DNA of 64,000 nucleotides from Craspedostauros australis. Lineage: Eukaryota; Bacillariophyta; Bacillariophyceae; Mastogloiales; Achnanthaceae. Below are positions 50,990 through 61,131 of the stretch, in pieces; positions within the stretch are counted from its first letter, which is position 1, and every line of letters begins with the position of its first letter. The notes under the pieces were generated by a model. It did not search any database, was not told where the DNA came from, and saw only the letters and a list, made by a program, of their open reading frames with translations. The translations under genes and the position numbers were made by a program. The DNA is taken from contig JAMXDE010000010.1 in NCBI GenBank assembly GCA_026770025.1, positions 1,426,001 to 1,490,000 of the forward strand, written 5' to 3'.

Positions 50990-51518
50990 ATGCGCACTTG
51001 CAGAATCGCGTGCATGCGTCCGTGTATGCATCGGCGACGTATGGAGTATTAGACAAGTTGAGTTGGACTGAATGGGTGTGCGTGCGAGTATAGTAGAGTA
51101 GGGACGTTGCATCCACAATCCAATCCAGTGTACCATATGGTACGATAACATAGAGCAGAACAAGTTGGAATTAGACCGCCGTTGCTATTTGAGGCGAGTG
51201 CTGGTGCATAGCTCGTATGATTCAGTCGAGGACAGCGTGCCGTATCGTGCGATGATTCTCTGTCGTCTGGATTTGCATACTAAGACAGTATTCTAGATTG
51301 TTGTGACATCCATGCTTCGCTGGTGCGATTCCTCAACGGCGGCACAGGACAGAGGAAACGATGGCAACGCCAGAGTCCGTCATGTCCATCTTTCGCTCAT
51401 CCAGATGGTCGAATCTCCTGCCATCAATCATCCTGCAGACGCACACAACGTTTCGTTTCGTTCATTCACCAACGCACGCATTCAAAAATCCTCCGCGTCG
51501 GCGGATCCATCATCTCGC
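50990..51518. other. Convergent intergenic region
   Basis: 529 bp between the 5-phosphatase stop and the parvulin stop. No supported ORF or repeat of note. Confidence 0.5.
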
Positions 51519-52297
51519 TTACTCCCGGTTGGTGACCAGGATCAGATGCGATCCAAACTGTGTCTCCACTGGACCATGGATCACTCCCACCGCTTCACCG
51601 AAGGCCACGGCATCGAATTCTGGAACCATCTCTCCGCGGCCGAATCCACCCAGGGAGCCGCCGTTGGACTTGCTTGGGCATGTGGACTTGGACTTGGCGG
51701 ATTGTGCGAACTACGATGATGTCGCGGAGGAAATTGACATGGACACGGGAACATGGATAGGGCGTGAGTACTGATGAATTGAAGAATGGTATGCGACCCA
51801 TGCATTGACGGAGTACTCCAGCGATTCCATGCACAGTGCAATCAACGTGCAATCATCTTCAAAGATCGAGTCAAACATCGAGTCAGATGTTGGAGCGAAG
51901 AAGAAGAAGAAGAAGATAAGCGCTTTGTCATCGCTCTCTTCCAAGAGTGGTAGAACAGCAACACGACCAATCGCAGTACTATACTCCGACACAGTTCACC
52001 ACTCACAGCGTCCATGAGCGCGGCGGGTTCGACACCACCTTCCACGGCACCCTTCTTCATGGCGCGCTTGTAGATGTCGATCTTGAGCTTTTGACATTGC
52101 GTGCTGGCGTTGGGTCCCTTGAGGAGGATGTGCGATGCTTCGGCAGTCTTGGGTCCGAAGATGGAATCCAGGAATCCCATGGACAGCTGCGTGTTGCTGT
52201 TGGCAGACGCAACCGACGATGGCTGCACAGTGAAGGCGGTTGCTGTGGCGACGACGGCCATGAGGATGGCGAGGATGTTGGTAATGGAGGCCTTCAT
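51519..52297 (-). CDS. Plastid-targeted parvulin-type peptidyl-prolyl isomerase (two exons)
   Basis: Catalyses cis-trans isomerisation of prolyl bonds to assist folding. Exon 1 is 52297-52007 (97 codons) and exon 2 is 51710-51519. The 296-bp intron (GTGAGT to GTAG, phase 0) joins AALMDA to FAQSAKSKSTCPSKSNGGSL. Total is 160 aa. The N-terminus is a signal peptide ending ATATA followed by FTVQPSSVASANS: Phe at +1 and a Ser-rich transit peptide, the clearest diatom-style plastid presequence in the window. The mature protein has the parvulin order: ASHILLKGP, LKIDIYKRAMKKG, STCPS..GGSLGGFGRGEMVP, EFDAVAFG, GVIHGPVETQFGSHLILVTNRE. GRGEMVPEFD and TQFGSHLI are family-diagnostic. Exon 1 alone reads into a false tail. 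Confidence 0.92.
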
Positions 52298-54051
52298 GGT
52301 TCTTTCGCTTGTGATACTATTTTGATCGATGGCGTGTGGATCTTTCTTTTCGGCGAGTTGGCGTTGGAATCTTGTGGTCTCTGTCGGTTGCAGATGAAGA
52401 AAGTTGCAGTTTCAATTGCGACAAAGAAGGCAGAGAAAAGAGATCTGGATCTTGTGATGAAAGGGCGATGCCGCACACGAGCGTCCTTGTGTTGTCGGTT
52501 GCCAAAACCTGCGCCAACACCGATGCCCCTCATGGCCACACGCGAAATGTGATGCCAAAAAAGTGACGCAGATTGAGGGGAAAGAAAGCTTCTCCCAGCA
52601 GTCGACCACCTCGACAAAAGAAAGTTGCTTTTGTTGGTCACAAGTTGTTGGACTCAAACTGGCGTGTCGCAGTGCGACATGGCAAGTGTCCGAGAGAATA
52701 CAATGGCCGCAGCACCATACAAAGCGAAGCAGTGCCTTGGGTTGCACATACAAAGAGGCCCGACCTGTCACGTGTGTAGTACCATGTACTGGATGTACAC
52801 TCACAGAACAAACACTCACAAACGGAAGCCACACAAGCATGAACAAATCCCACCAACGGACAAACAAGCGAAGCGACAGCATCACGTAGTACGACGCCCG
52901 TGTAATTCAACGTGACCCAACAGAATTGCGCGGCGACACGACACGACACGACACGACACGACACGACACACCAACACACGACGCAGCAAGATGCCAAAGG
53001 AAGAGAGGTTGTGTGACGGAACGAACGGAGATTGCTGCGAGAAGTCGAGCGAAGAAAACTCCGCAGAAACCCACAAAGACCGTTCTGGCCGAAAGAGGTG
53101 CTGTCGCCAGATTCCGCACGAGATGGGAAGAAGTGCGGTCGTGAACTCGTGAGTGCCGTTGCATGTGCATGTGCATCCGCACCTATTTGCAGTCGTTGTT
53201 CCGACCTTGCATGTGGTGATCGTTTCCTTCCCTTTGTGGACAGAACAGATCGCGTTTGGAGGGAGGCATCCTTTGTTCGAGGAGCCTGTGTGTGTACGAC
53301 CTATGGTACAGCCCATCCCAGAGCATGCCACCAATACACACAGGACCGACCGAGAATGTAAGTCCGAGCACCCAAGTCCCTTCTCTCCATTTCTGCCGCC
53401 GCTGATCCTGATGCTGATGCTCCGAATGTCGAATTTGTGAGAACGGGTGTTCACATACTCGTGGGGTACTCTACTTTTTTATATTGGTGCATACTCCACA
53501 TCCGCTGCGGACAGAGAGGTTGGCGCAAACATCATCTCTGACTTCAGGACTGATTGCATAGAGCATCATCTGGCAGCAGCGTCGAGCGGAGTGCGAGCAT
53601 CTGCAACCATCGGTGGCGAACCCAATCGTTCCATCTCTGGAACAGACGCGTCTGAGAATCGGTGGTGCTGCTGTCATCGCCAGTGCTCTGCCAAGGGAGC
53701 CCCGGCCTCTCTTCCATTTCCATTTCAGGAAGGTTGGGCATTCTGTTGCTCTGCATCAGACAGAGAGCAGACGTCAGCATACTCATACACATCAGCATCA
53801 CTCTCCAGACAAGCATCAGCGTCAACACCAACATTGGCGCCAACATAGACGGCAGTCGGCATTCATGACATCAGCTCATCTCTTCATCTGCTGGTAATCC
53901 ACCATCCGCATACCTCATATCCCATATCATCCTACCACATTATACTCGTACATTCGTGCTTCCGTCTCTCTACGGTATTCAATTTTCATAATCCGCCATC
54001 CACAACTTACCAATCATCCAACCAATCAATCAACCAACGATCGGCATCCCC
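52298..54051. other. Divergent upstream region, 1.75 kb
   Basis: The region lies between the parvulin start and the start of the giant acidic protein gene. It contains a perfect ACACG pentanucleotide repeat (52934-52970). ORFs of 60-190 codons on both strands (for example 53447-53848 plus, 52882-53454 minus) overlap each other and show no domain. Confidence 0.45.
52934..52970. repeat. (ACACG)n pentanucleotide repeat, about 7 copies
   Basis: Perfect 5-bp tandem array; likely polymorphic in length. Confidence 0.93.
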
Positions 54052-57000
54052 ATGCAGCAACCAAACAAACATCCCCGTTCATCACCCCCAGCGTCACGTT
54101 CAGCGTCGCCTTCGGCATCACGTTCAGCGTCGCGCTCGCCATCGGCACACAAACGAAGACCCAGAGCAGGGGGTGAGCCCCCGACCGCGATCACCATCCC
54201 GCGCGTGACGGTGCCATCGACCCACGGTTCTTCTCGCTCGGTCGCAACGCCATCGACGTCCATATCATCCTTCCAGTCGCCTCTTCCGTCAACCACCACC
54301 CTGTCCGTAGCCACGCCCAACAACAGCACCCATTCGGAGTCGTTGCGGACTGTCGGACGGTCCTCGGATCGTTGGCGGCAGCATCATCTCGAGCGTCTTC
54401 AGAGCGACGATCATCCGACCCACTTTCGATCGGAATCGGACGAACAATCTGCGTTGACGACGCCGACGGCAAGCGGAGCAAAGAAGCCGTCGATGACGAT
54501 TCCACAAGCATCACCATCTGGTTACATCCTAAAACGACCTGTTCGCGATCGGCAAGCGAGAAGGGAAAGGCGTCAGCAGGAGCAGCAGCAGGAGCAGGCA
54601 AGCCAAGAGCAGGAAAACCAAATCATCGATACTGAAGGTGAAGCAAGCACCACCGAAGACAACCACAGCAACGGCAGCAACGAAGACAATATCGCCAAAC
54701 CAACGAATATGGACAGCTTGAGGAGTATGGAAGATGACTATGCCGGGCAAGGTTCTCAGCACGATCAACTGCAGCAAGACCATGAATGCGTCCAACCGGC
54801 TGGCCAGATACCCCACGAAGCTGCGCTTCACCATCACGACTTCAGTCAGCAGCAACGGCAACCCTTGCCACCTTCAGAACAACATTCCTACGGAGATGCA
54901 CAAATAGAGACGCAGCCGCTCCACTTCCAGCACTCGCCACACAAGAGTCCGTTCGATGAACTGTCCAGCTTCATACGAACCGACAAATTATCCATTCAGG
55001 GTCCACCGCCAGTTCATATACCCCAATCGCGCCCAAGTGCAACGACGCATTCCGAACACGAATCATCCAGCCACACGATACCGATTGCTCCCACGCCACC
55101 GAGCGCATACCACCGTGCTCATCTCGACCGCGCTCGCCCAAATTTGATCCCGCCGGGACAGAGACCGCCAGCAATGAGATCCTCGGGGTATTCCATATCG
55201 AGCGGTGAGCACACCACGGAATCTTTTGGCAACACCAATCGGCATCAGCGTCCGCAAATCAATACCGCAGCACCAAACAGTGATGAAACCGGCTCCTTGC
55301 CTCGGCCGGTTGATTCGTACGATGATGAGAGGTTGCACGCCTATCACGATCGTCAGGTTGGCTACAACAGCACGGATGATGGCAACGAGACCATGGAGGC
55401 CTCGGACATTTCATCATCCACCCGCGGTTTCGGTCTGCAACAATCGAGCAATGCCAGAACGGTTTTTCGACATGGCTCTAGCAACGACTCTTCCGATGTT
55501 ATGGAAGATGATTACGTGGAGGAAACAGTCCATAGCGATGACAGCAATGAAAGTGAGGATGGCACCGGTGGATCTGATATCGATGACGAAGAGGACTTTA
55601 TTGGCCATCAGTTGGACAGCAGCAGGCAGTGGTTCCAAAATGAGATACTTTCATCCGAAGATGATACCACAACCACCAATCAATCCAACCGAAATTCGGA
55701 ACACCAGGCCATCAACCCAGCTTACGATGACACGGAAACCTACGTATCCGAACAGAGCATGACCAGCCAACGGATCGGCGGGTTCCGACATGTCAACTTC
55801 AATGGACACGGCCATGACAGTCCTGGAGGCTGGAGTGCAGGAAGCAGCAGCCGCCAGACCACGCAGTACACGGCCTCCACCGCGGCGTCGTCGACGTGTC
55901 GCAGTGCAGACAGCGCAGATTTGGAACCGACAACAACGATGGAGTCCTTGGTCACCCCGTGGCATCAGAGCTTCACGAGCAACACCGAGGGCAATCCAAG
56001 CGACCAATCCTTTCTCGTCACACCCTCCTCCGTCGCATCCTCGCAGCTCACGATGCCAACATTTGCCAGCTCGCAACGCTCGGTGGCCGCCATGAGTGAT
56101 GATTACTTGCAAACGCCGACGATGCGCAGCACGAGAATACATCCCTCCATCAGGGAGTTGTCGGAGCATTCAGATTCCAACGATGAAGAAGAGGCGACGA
56201 TGCATGACAAGATGCTATCCTTTCGTCACCATGATGCGAACGTGGCGGACACAAGCACATCGCTCCTGCAGGATACGTCTCAGCAAGATGACACGGTGCG
56301 CTCATCCTTGTTGGGAGACGACGGACGACCCCTCATAGCATCCTCCATGAAGTCGATCGATTCAGCACATATCCCCAACAGAAATACCTCCCACGTTGCC
56401 ACCACGTCCCCAGTGCACGATCAGCAAACGCCAGCAAACCTCAACGATCAGAAACAGCTTTCTATTGCTTCCGAGATTTCGCAGAGTGGGCGCGATCCCG
56501 GAATTGCTCGTGCCGACAGCAAACCAACTTCTTTGGGGAGCTTCCAGTCGGAGTTTTCGGTATCATTGCATCTAGGCGATGGACGCATGGGGCAGAATCA
56601 AAGTTCGCATGCGGATCAGCGCACGGCCGCCTCGGGGAATTGGACGCAGGAGGAAGACGCGGCCATGCGAAATCCAGCTGGCGCAACGGCAATGACAGCC
56701 TCCACGTCCACACTCAGCACAGCCATGACGATGATCAACACTGTGGATGGCAGTGGTGTGGGAAATGGACCATTGAATGAGCAGGCGGTGCCACCGTCAG
56801 AGAATCTACCAGGTGCGCACGATGGTGTTACTCCATTTCGTGAATCCATCCAGATCCCGTCGAAGGCCTCCACCATGGACAGCCAACCCGCAACGAATCG
56901 TTCTGGTGAGACTGCGACACAAGGCAATTCGATCGCAAGTCAACTCATCCTGTCCCCAGGGACCAGGACGAAACAAAATGGCAGCATGGGACTCTCGGGG

Positions 57001-58854
57001 GAGGCTTTTACGAAGAGTCCCGCGTATTCGCTGAAGAGCAACATGAGCGACTTTTCACCGGCCTTCGTAAATCCAGTCACATCCATTCGATGGATGGCCA
57101 GCAGCCGAGAATCTGCGGTGTCTGAGCTGGGACTTGCCTGCGAAGATTATACCCCCGACAATAGCCACCATGATATCAGCAGCGAAGACACAGATCAGCA
57201 CAGCGACGACGATGCATCCGTGAACGATGACATCGACGATGATACGGACGAAGATGAAGACATTCACATGTCCAGCAGCAACGTGGGGAGGGACGGCACA
57301 TTGGGAGGACTGCAGGATGTAAAGCAGATGGATTTGTCTCAGTCGCCGTCAGTTTCAAACAGGTGGGATCCATCTCCGAGCGTCTTGAGGCATGACAATC
57401 GTTCGACGTCGAGATCGCAGCATGTACGGCAGTACCACCCATCATCTCTGTCATCATTCTCACAACAGAGTCAGACGAATTCAGTCGAATCAAGTTCGGC
57501 CCACGACCAGCCTGATACCAACAACAAGTCGGGGCAACATCATCAAACGCAAGGTGATTCATCGCACAATGCTTCGTCATGTCGCACATCCGGCCCATCT
57601 TCGTCTCGGACAGGAGGACGATCGAACGACGATGGCGACGACGATGACAGTGACGATGACAGTGACGATCATGACCATGACGATGCAACCAGCACCAGTG
57701 GATCTGATTCAGAGCAATACATTCCAACATGCCCGCTGTTGTTTGAGGATTCGAACAAGAGCTTTCAGACGCAGGACTACAGCAGCGGTCGTAGCATGGA
57801 CACGGACGGAAGCGGACTCGACAAGAGCGGCCAAACGAATGCCAGCGACATGGAAAATTCCACCGACGGTGGCGACGGTTCGCGCACCAATTCATCGTCG
57901 GACTACAACTGGAATGCTCGTCCCGCCCATCCCATCGATCAGCGTTATCGCGATGACTACAACAGCGCCAGCAATTCATTCTCTTCCTCGTCTGAGATCT
58001 CGGGCGAATACAATGATGACTACAGCAGCGGCAGCGACAGTGACAGCGGAAGCCACAGCGAAAGCTACGGCGACAGCTACGATGGGCCCATCCAGGGCTT
58101 CCCGACCAGCGAGCGCAGCAATGGAGACGCCATGTACAACTCGGCCGATTTATCAACGATCAATGAGGCGGGCGAGTCTGCATACCTCACCGACCCTTCC
58201 TCCAACCGCCTCATGAAGTCGAAGGGACGATCAGAGCGGCAGCGTAGAAAGCGCTCCAGCAACAACGAGGCCGCGAGTGTGTCGTCCAACCTCCAAACAT
58301 CCGATCATTCTCTGTCTCTAAACGACCTGCAGGCCACGCCCAAGGAACGTAGCACGGCCCACATCAAGCCCTTCGGGGCGCAAGAAGGCTTGCAAGGTTT
58401 GGCATCGCCATGCGGAAGTTCCGGCCTTGACTTTTCGGCCTTCACGTTGGAAGTGGATGGCAGCGATGCCGGGAGCAGCGTCAGCAGCCACAGCACGACA
58501 ACGAACACGAATGATTCCGGAAGCCAGGTGGATGCGAGCAGCGGGTACAGCAGCACGTATCACAGCCAAGCATTTGCGTACGACAGGAACGGCGATCATG
58601 AGTACCATGACGCCACACCATTCTGGAAGACCCAGCGTGCCTTTCGGATCGTTCTGGCGATATTCCTGCTGTTCTTGCTGATCGACACCGTGCTGTTGAT
58701 CGCGTACCTCGCAAGCGACGGTGGTGGTGATGGTGGTGGCGATGCTGCAGAAAGCAATAACAACGATGCCGGTGGGGAGGATGCCAACGGTCGCAGATTG
58801 CTCGGCTTCTTGCGCGGGTCTACGAGTACAATTACCTCCAGTGGACAATCATAA
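54052..58854 (+). CDS. Giant Ser/Asp-rich disordered protein with a C-terminal membrane anchor
   Basis: A 1600-aa single-exon protein with no signal peptide. The N-terminus is an SR/SAS repeat (SRSASPSASRSASRSPS). Most of the protein is Ser, Asp, Gln, Thr and His rich with acidic blocks, such as EDGTGGSDIDDEEDFIG (about 500-520), DDDIDDDTDEDEDIH (about 1060-1075), DDDDSDDDSDDHDHDD (about 1197-1212) and YSSGSDSDSGSHSESYGDSY (about 1322-1342). One hydrophobic helix, RIVLAIFLLFLLIDTVLLIAYL (about 1530-1551), follows the basic FWKTQRAF. A short Gly/Asp-rich tail ends ANGRRLLGFLRGSTSTI. Positive-inside logic places the 1500-residue bulk in the cytoplasm with the tail in the lumen, i.e. a tail-anchored protein. 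No family is recognised. The long stop-free frame with consistent composition makes a real gene very likely. Confidence 0.75.
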   Translation: MQQPNKHPRSSPPASRSASPSASRSASRSPSAHKRRPRAGGEPPTAITIPRVTVPSTHGSSRSVATPSTSISSFQSPLPSTTTLSVATPNNSTHSESLRTVGRSSDRWRQHHLERLQSDDHPTHFRSESDEQSALTTPTASGAKKPSMTIPQASPSGYILKRPVRDRQARRERRQQEQQQEQASQEQENQIIDTEGEASTTEDNHSNGSNEDNIAKPTNMDSLRSMEDDYAGQGSQHDQLQQDHECVQPAGQIPHEAALHHHDFSQQQRQPLPPSEQHSYGDAQIETQPLHFQHSPHKSPFDELSSFIRTDKLSIQGPPPVHIPQSRPSATTHSEHESSSHTIPIAPTPPSAYHRAHLDRARPNLIPPGQRPPAMRSSGYSISSGEHTTESFGNTNRHQRPQINTAAPNSDETGSLPRPVDSYDDERLHAYHDRQVGYNSTDDGNETMEASDISSSTRGFGLQQSSNARTVFRHGSSNDSSDVMEDDYVEETVHSDDSNESEDGTGGSDIDDEEDFIGHQLDSSRQWFQNEILSSEDDTTTTNQSNRNSEHQAINPAYDDTETYVSEQSMTSQRIGGFRHVNFNGHGHDSPGGWSAGSSSRQTTQYTASTAASSTCRSADSADLEPTTTMESLVTPWHQSFTSNTEGNPSDQSFLVTPSSVASSQLTMPTFASSQRSVAAMSDDYLQTPTMRSTRIHPSIRELSEHSDSNDEEEATMHDKMLSFRHHDANVADTSTSLLQDTSQQDDTVRSSLLGDDGRPLIASSMKSIDSAHIPNRNTSHVATTSPVHDQQTPANLNDQKQLSIASEISQSGRDPGIARADSKPTSLGSFQSEFSVSLHLGDGRMGQNQSSHADQRTAASGNWTQEEDAAMRNPAGATAMTASTSTLSTAMTMINTVDGSGVGNGPLNEQAVPPSENLPGAHDGVTPFRESIQIPSKASTMDSQPATNRSGETATQGNSIASQLILSPGTRTKQNGSMGLSGEAFTKSPAYSLKSNMSDFSPAFVNPVTSIRWMASSRESAVSELGLACEDYTPDNSHHDISSEDTDQHSDDDASVNDDIDDDTDEDEDIHMSSSNVGRDGTLGGLQDVKQMDLSQSPSVSNRWDPSPSVLRHDNRSTSRSQHVRQYHPSSLSSFSQQSQTNSVESSSAHDQPDTNNKSGQHHQTQGDSSHNASSCRTSGPSSSRTGGRSNDDGDDDDSDDDSDDHDHDDATSTSGSDSEQYIPTCPLLFEDSNKSFQTQDYSSGRSMDTDGSGLDKSGQTNASDMENSTDGGDGSRTNSSSDYNWNARPAHPIDQRYRDDYNSASNSFSSSSEISGEYNDDYSSGSDSDSGSHSESYGDSYDGPIQGFPTSERSNGDAMYNSADLSTINEAGESAYLTDPSSNRLMKSKGRSERQRRKRSSNNEAASVSSNLQTSDHSLSLNDLQATPKERSTAHIKPFGAQEGLQGLASPCGSSGLDFSAFTLEVDGSDAGSSVSSHSTTTNTNDSGSQVDASSGYSSTYHSQAFAYDRNGDHEYHDATPFWKTQRAFRIVLAIFLLFLLIDTVLLIAYLASDGGGDGGGDAAESNNNDAGGEDANGRRLLGFLRGSTSTITSSGQS

Positions 58855-59368
58855 AGTATGTACGTACGTACGTACCCATCGAATTTGGGTGTGGTGGTAC
58901 ATTGGAACCTGCAATTGAATCGGACGATCGACGCAACTTTACAGTTTATAAACATTACCTTATGTCTGGCATAATCGAATAGCGGAGAGTATGCATTACA
59001 TTATTTTAATGCGATAGTGCTACAACTCATACTACTACTTGTAACAGAGCATTCCGCAATACAATGCAATCCTTGGTGACGGGAATACCCGGATCATTCC
59101 CTCACGTGGCGAGATACGATCCATGACACGGCGCAAGTCCAAGTACTGTGTTAGCTTTGATACGGAATGCGAATCTTGGACTGCAACAACCAAACTGCCA
59201 ACAAAGACAACATCTCTCTCTCTGCTTGACACCATCAACACCACCACACCAACTCGTTCAACGCGACCAGCACAAAGAGCATTGATCAGAAGACCAGGAA
59301 GCCACCACAGTACCATAGACACAATTGAATAGAGCAGCAGTGGTACTCTCTCACACACAGCACTCACG
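58855..59368. other. Intergenic region
   Basis: 514 bp. It begins with a (GTAC)n run just after the stop (about 58858-58874, TATGTACGTACGTACGTACC). The rest is AT-richer spacer and the leader of the CRAL-TRIO gene. Confidence 0.55.
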
Positions 59369-60280
59369 ATGGCAAGAACGGCTTCGTTGGCTTTGGTTGC
59401 CGCCGTGCTGGCGGTCGTCACAAAGGGCGCAAATGGATTCGGCGCCAAGCAGCCGGTTTCCTCCCTGCTGCAGGAGCACTCGTCCGAGATCGCCCAGCTG
59501 AAGGATGTCACCAAAGGCGTGATCGGAGACGATGCGATGTCCCAGCTGCCATACTCCAACGATGTCTTCTTCCTGCGGTACTGCCTCGCTGGTTGGGACG
59601 AAGCCAAGCTGAAGGAGACCTTGCAGTGGCGCACGACGGGCTCCGGTCTGGCCATCACCAACGCAGCCGCCGAAGCCTATCAGCTCGCGACGGCCGGCGA
59701 CGCATGGAAGAACGATGCTGCGCGCGACCTCGCACCGCACGCATCCGACATCAACCAGTACATCACGCCTTCCACGTGCCTCACGACGCCCACGAACCAG
59801 GGCGACCTGCTGTACTGCGTGCGCGCGGGACAGATCAACGTGGAGGATCTCATGGAGACGGTCGCTGTCGATCAGCTCAGCGAGTTCTTCATCTACTGCA
59901 AGGAGCTCAACGGCATCGTGGCGAACGAACGCTCCCTGCAGGCGGATGTCATGAAGTACATCATCGTGGCCAACGACCTCAAGGGCGTGCAGCTCGTGGG
60001 AGGCGAGACACGATTCCGTGAGGCGCTGGGCGCGTCGTCGAAGCAAGCCAACGAGATTTACCCAGCGCTGAACGGCCCGACCCTACTGCTGAATCTTCCG
60101 GTCTTGCTCAGCGTCCTCGTCAAGCTGTTCACGCCCCTGTTCCCCAAGGAGGTGGCGGCACGCATCAAGTTTGAGCGCGGTCCTCTCAAGGACATCGACG
60201 ACCTCATGGACATTGGACATGGCGGCAACGCGCGAGAGAAGTTCATGTCCGAAGTGGACAACCTATGCTACAGCGATTAG
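59369..60280 (+). CDS. Plastid-type CRAL-TRIO (Sec14-like) lipid-binding protein
   Basis: Sec14-like proteins bind and exchange hydrophobic ligands such as phosphoinositides or tocopherol. This 303-aa single-exon protein begins with a signal peptide (ASLALVAAVLAVVTKGANG) followed by FGAKQPVSS, Phe at +1, indicating plastid import through the bipartite route. The CRAL-TRIO N region is seen in NDVFFLRYCLAGWDEAKLKE and LQWRTTGSGL (about 68-95). The lipid-binding domain covers about 130-285: GDLLYCVRAGQINVEDLMET, LSEFFIYCKELNGIVANE, YIIVANDLKGVQL, QANEIYPALNGPTLLLNLPV, LVKLFTPLFPKEVAARIKFE. The YPALNGPTLLLNLPVLLSVL stretch matches the YPE...IINAP...  ...PFL pattern. The ligand is unknown. TAG stop at 60278. 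Confidence 0.82.
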   Translation: MARTASLALVAAVLAVVTKGANGFGAKQPVSSLLQEHSSEIAQLKDVTKGVIGDDAMSQLPYSNDVFFLRYCLAGWDEAKLKETLQWRTTGSGLAITNAAAEAYQLATAGDAWKNDAARDLAPHASDINQYITPSTCLTTPTNQGDLLYCVRAGQINVEDLMETVAVDQLSEFFIYCKELNGIVANERSLQADVMKYIIVANDLKGVQLVGGETRFREALGASSKQANEIYPALNGPTLLLNLPVLLSVLVKLFTPLFPKEVAARIKFERGPLKDIDDLMDIGHGGNAREKFMSEVDNLCYSD

Positions 60281-61131
60281 AACGGAGCGTGATGCTGTGC
60301 TATGATGGATCGCTAGCCAACAACACGTTATTGTTGCACGCAAGACTCCACTCTACTATAATCGAAATCTACCCTAAGATTGCTGATCTGCGAGATGTCG
60401 GGATTTTAGGAATAACCATCTCGATGATTATCGACTGGTTCGAATAAGCGTAAACACGAACCCGAAACAGTTGCTACAATCTGTCCCCAAATCTGATTGG
60501 TCAACTGAGCGAAACAGAAGGCCAAAACAAAAGGAATCCGAACGTTGAGAATCGACAGATGGGAGGCGAAAGATACCCAACCAAATGGCGAATTCCCGCT
60601 ATGCCAGATGTTCCTCGTTTTCTTCCACAGAATTGAGACTTTTCTCCCTTGTTTTCGCCGCCCATCACATCACTAACTCCGCACAAAGAGGAGAACAACA
60701 GTAGCATCATGACTGGCGAGGAATGTCCCTGCGCGGAATGAACAAGGAAGGAGAAGAATCGTGAATCGTCGTATCGGTTGCTCGTTCTCGGTCATTGGCG
60801 CTGAACACCGATTGCCTTGATCCGTGCATTGGCTGATGTGCGGATTGATGCAGATGGTCACGACTTGTCTCAACACCATTGACAGCTTCCTTCTTGTTTG
60901 CGTCGGTGGTCTGTACGAGTACACACACACACACACACATCATACTATACAAACATTCGGTCCTGCCACACAGCATCGAATCGAGTTGCAACATTGCTCT
61001 GTCCGTCTCGTCCCGTACCATACCATTCCACGATCGTGGACTTGATCTCGCGTGGAGACCGCTTTGTGGCATCGAGGCATCGAACTGGAGCGCTGCACTG
61101 GTGAAGGACCGTGTTTTTCCGCGCAAGGACA
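60281..61131. other. Intergenic region
   Basis: 851 bp between two plus-strand genes. There is an ACACAC run near 60920-60940. A plus-strand frame overlapping the next gene's leader (60879-61472) has no domain and is out of frame with the called gene. Confidence 0.5.

Noticed and set aside
52926-53144. 72-codon plus-strand ORF with a basic KKTPQKPTKT segment
   Set aside because: It starts inside the ACACG microsatellite; the basic stretch hints at a ribosomal-type protein, but no flanking exon gives a recognisable product.
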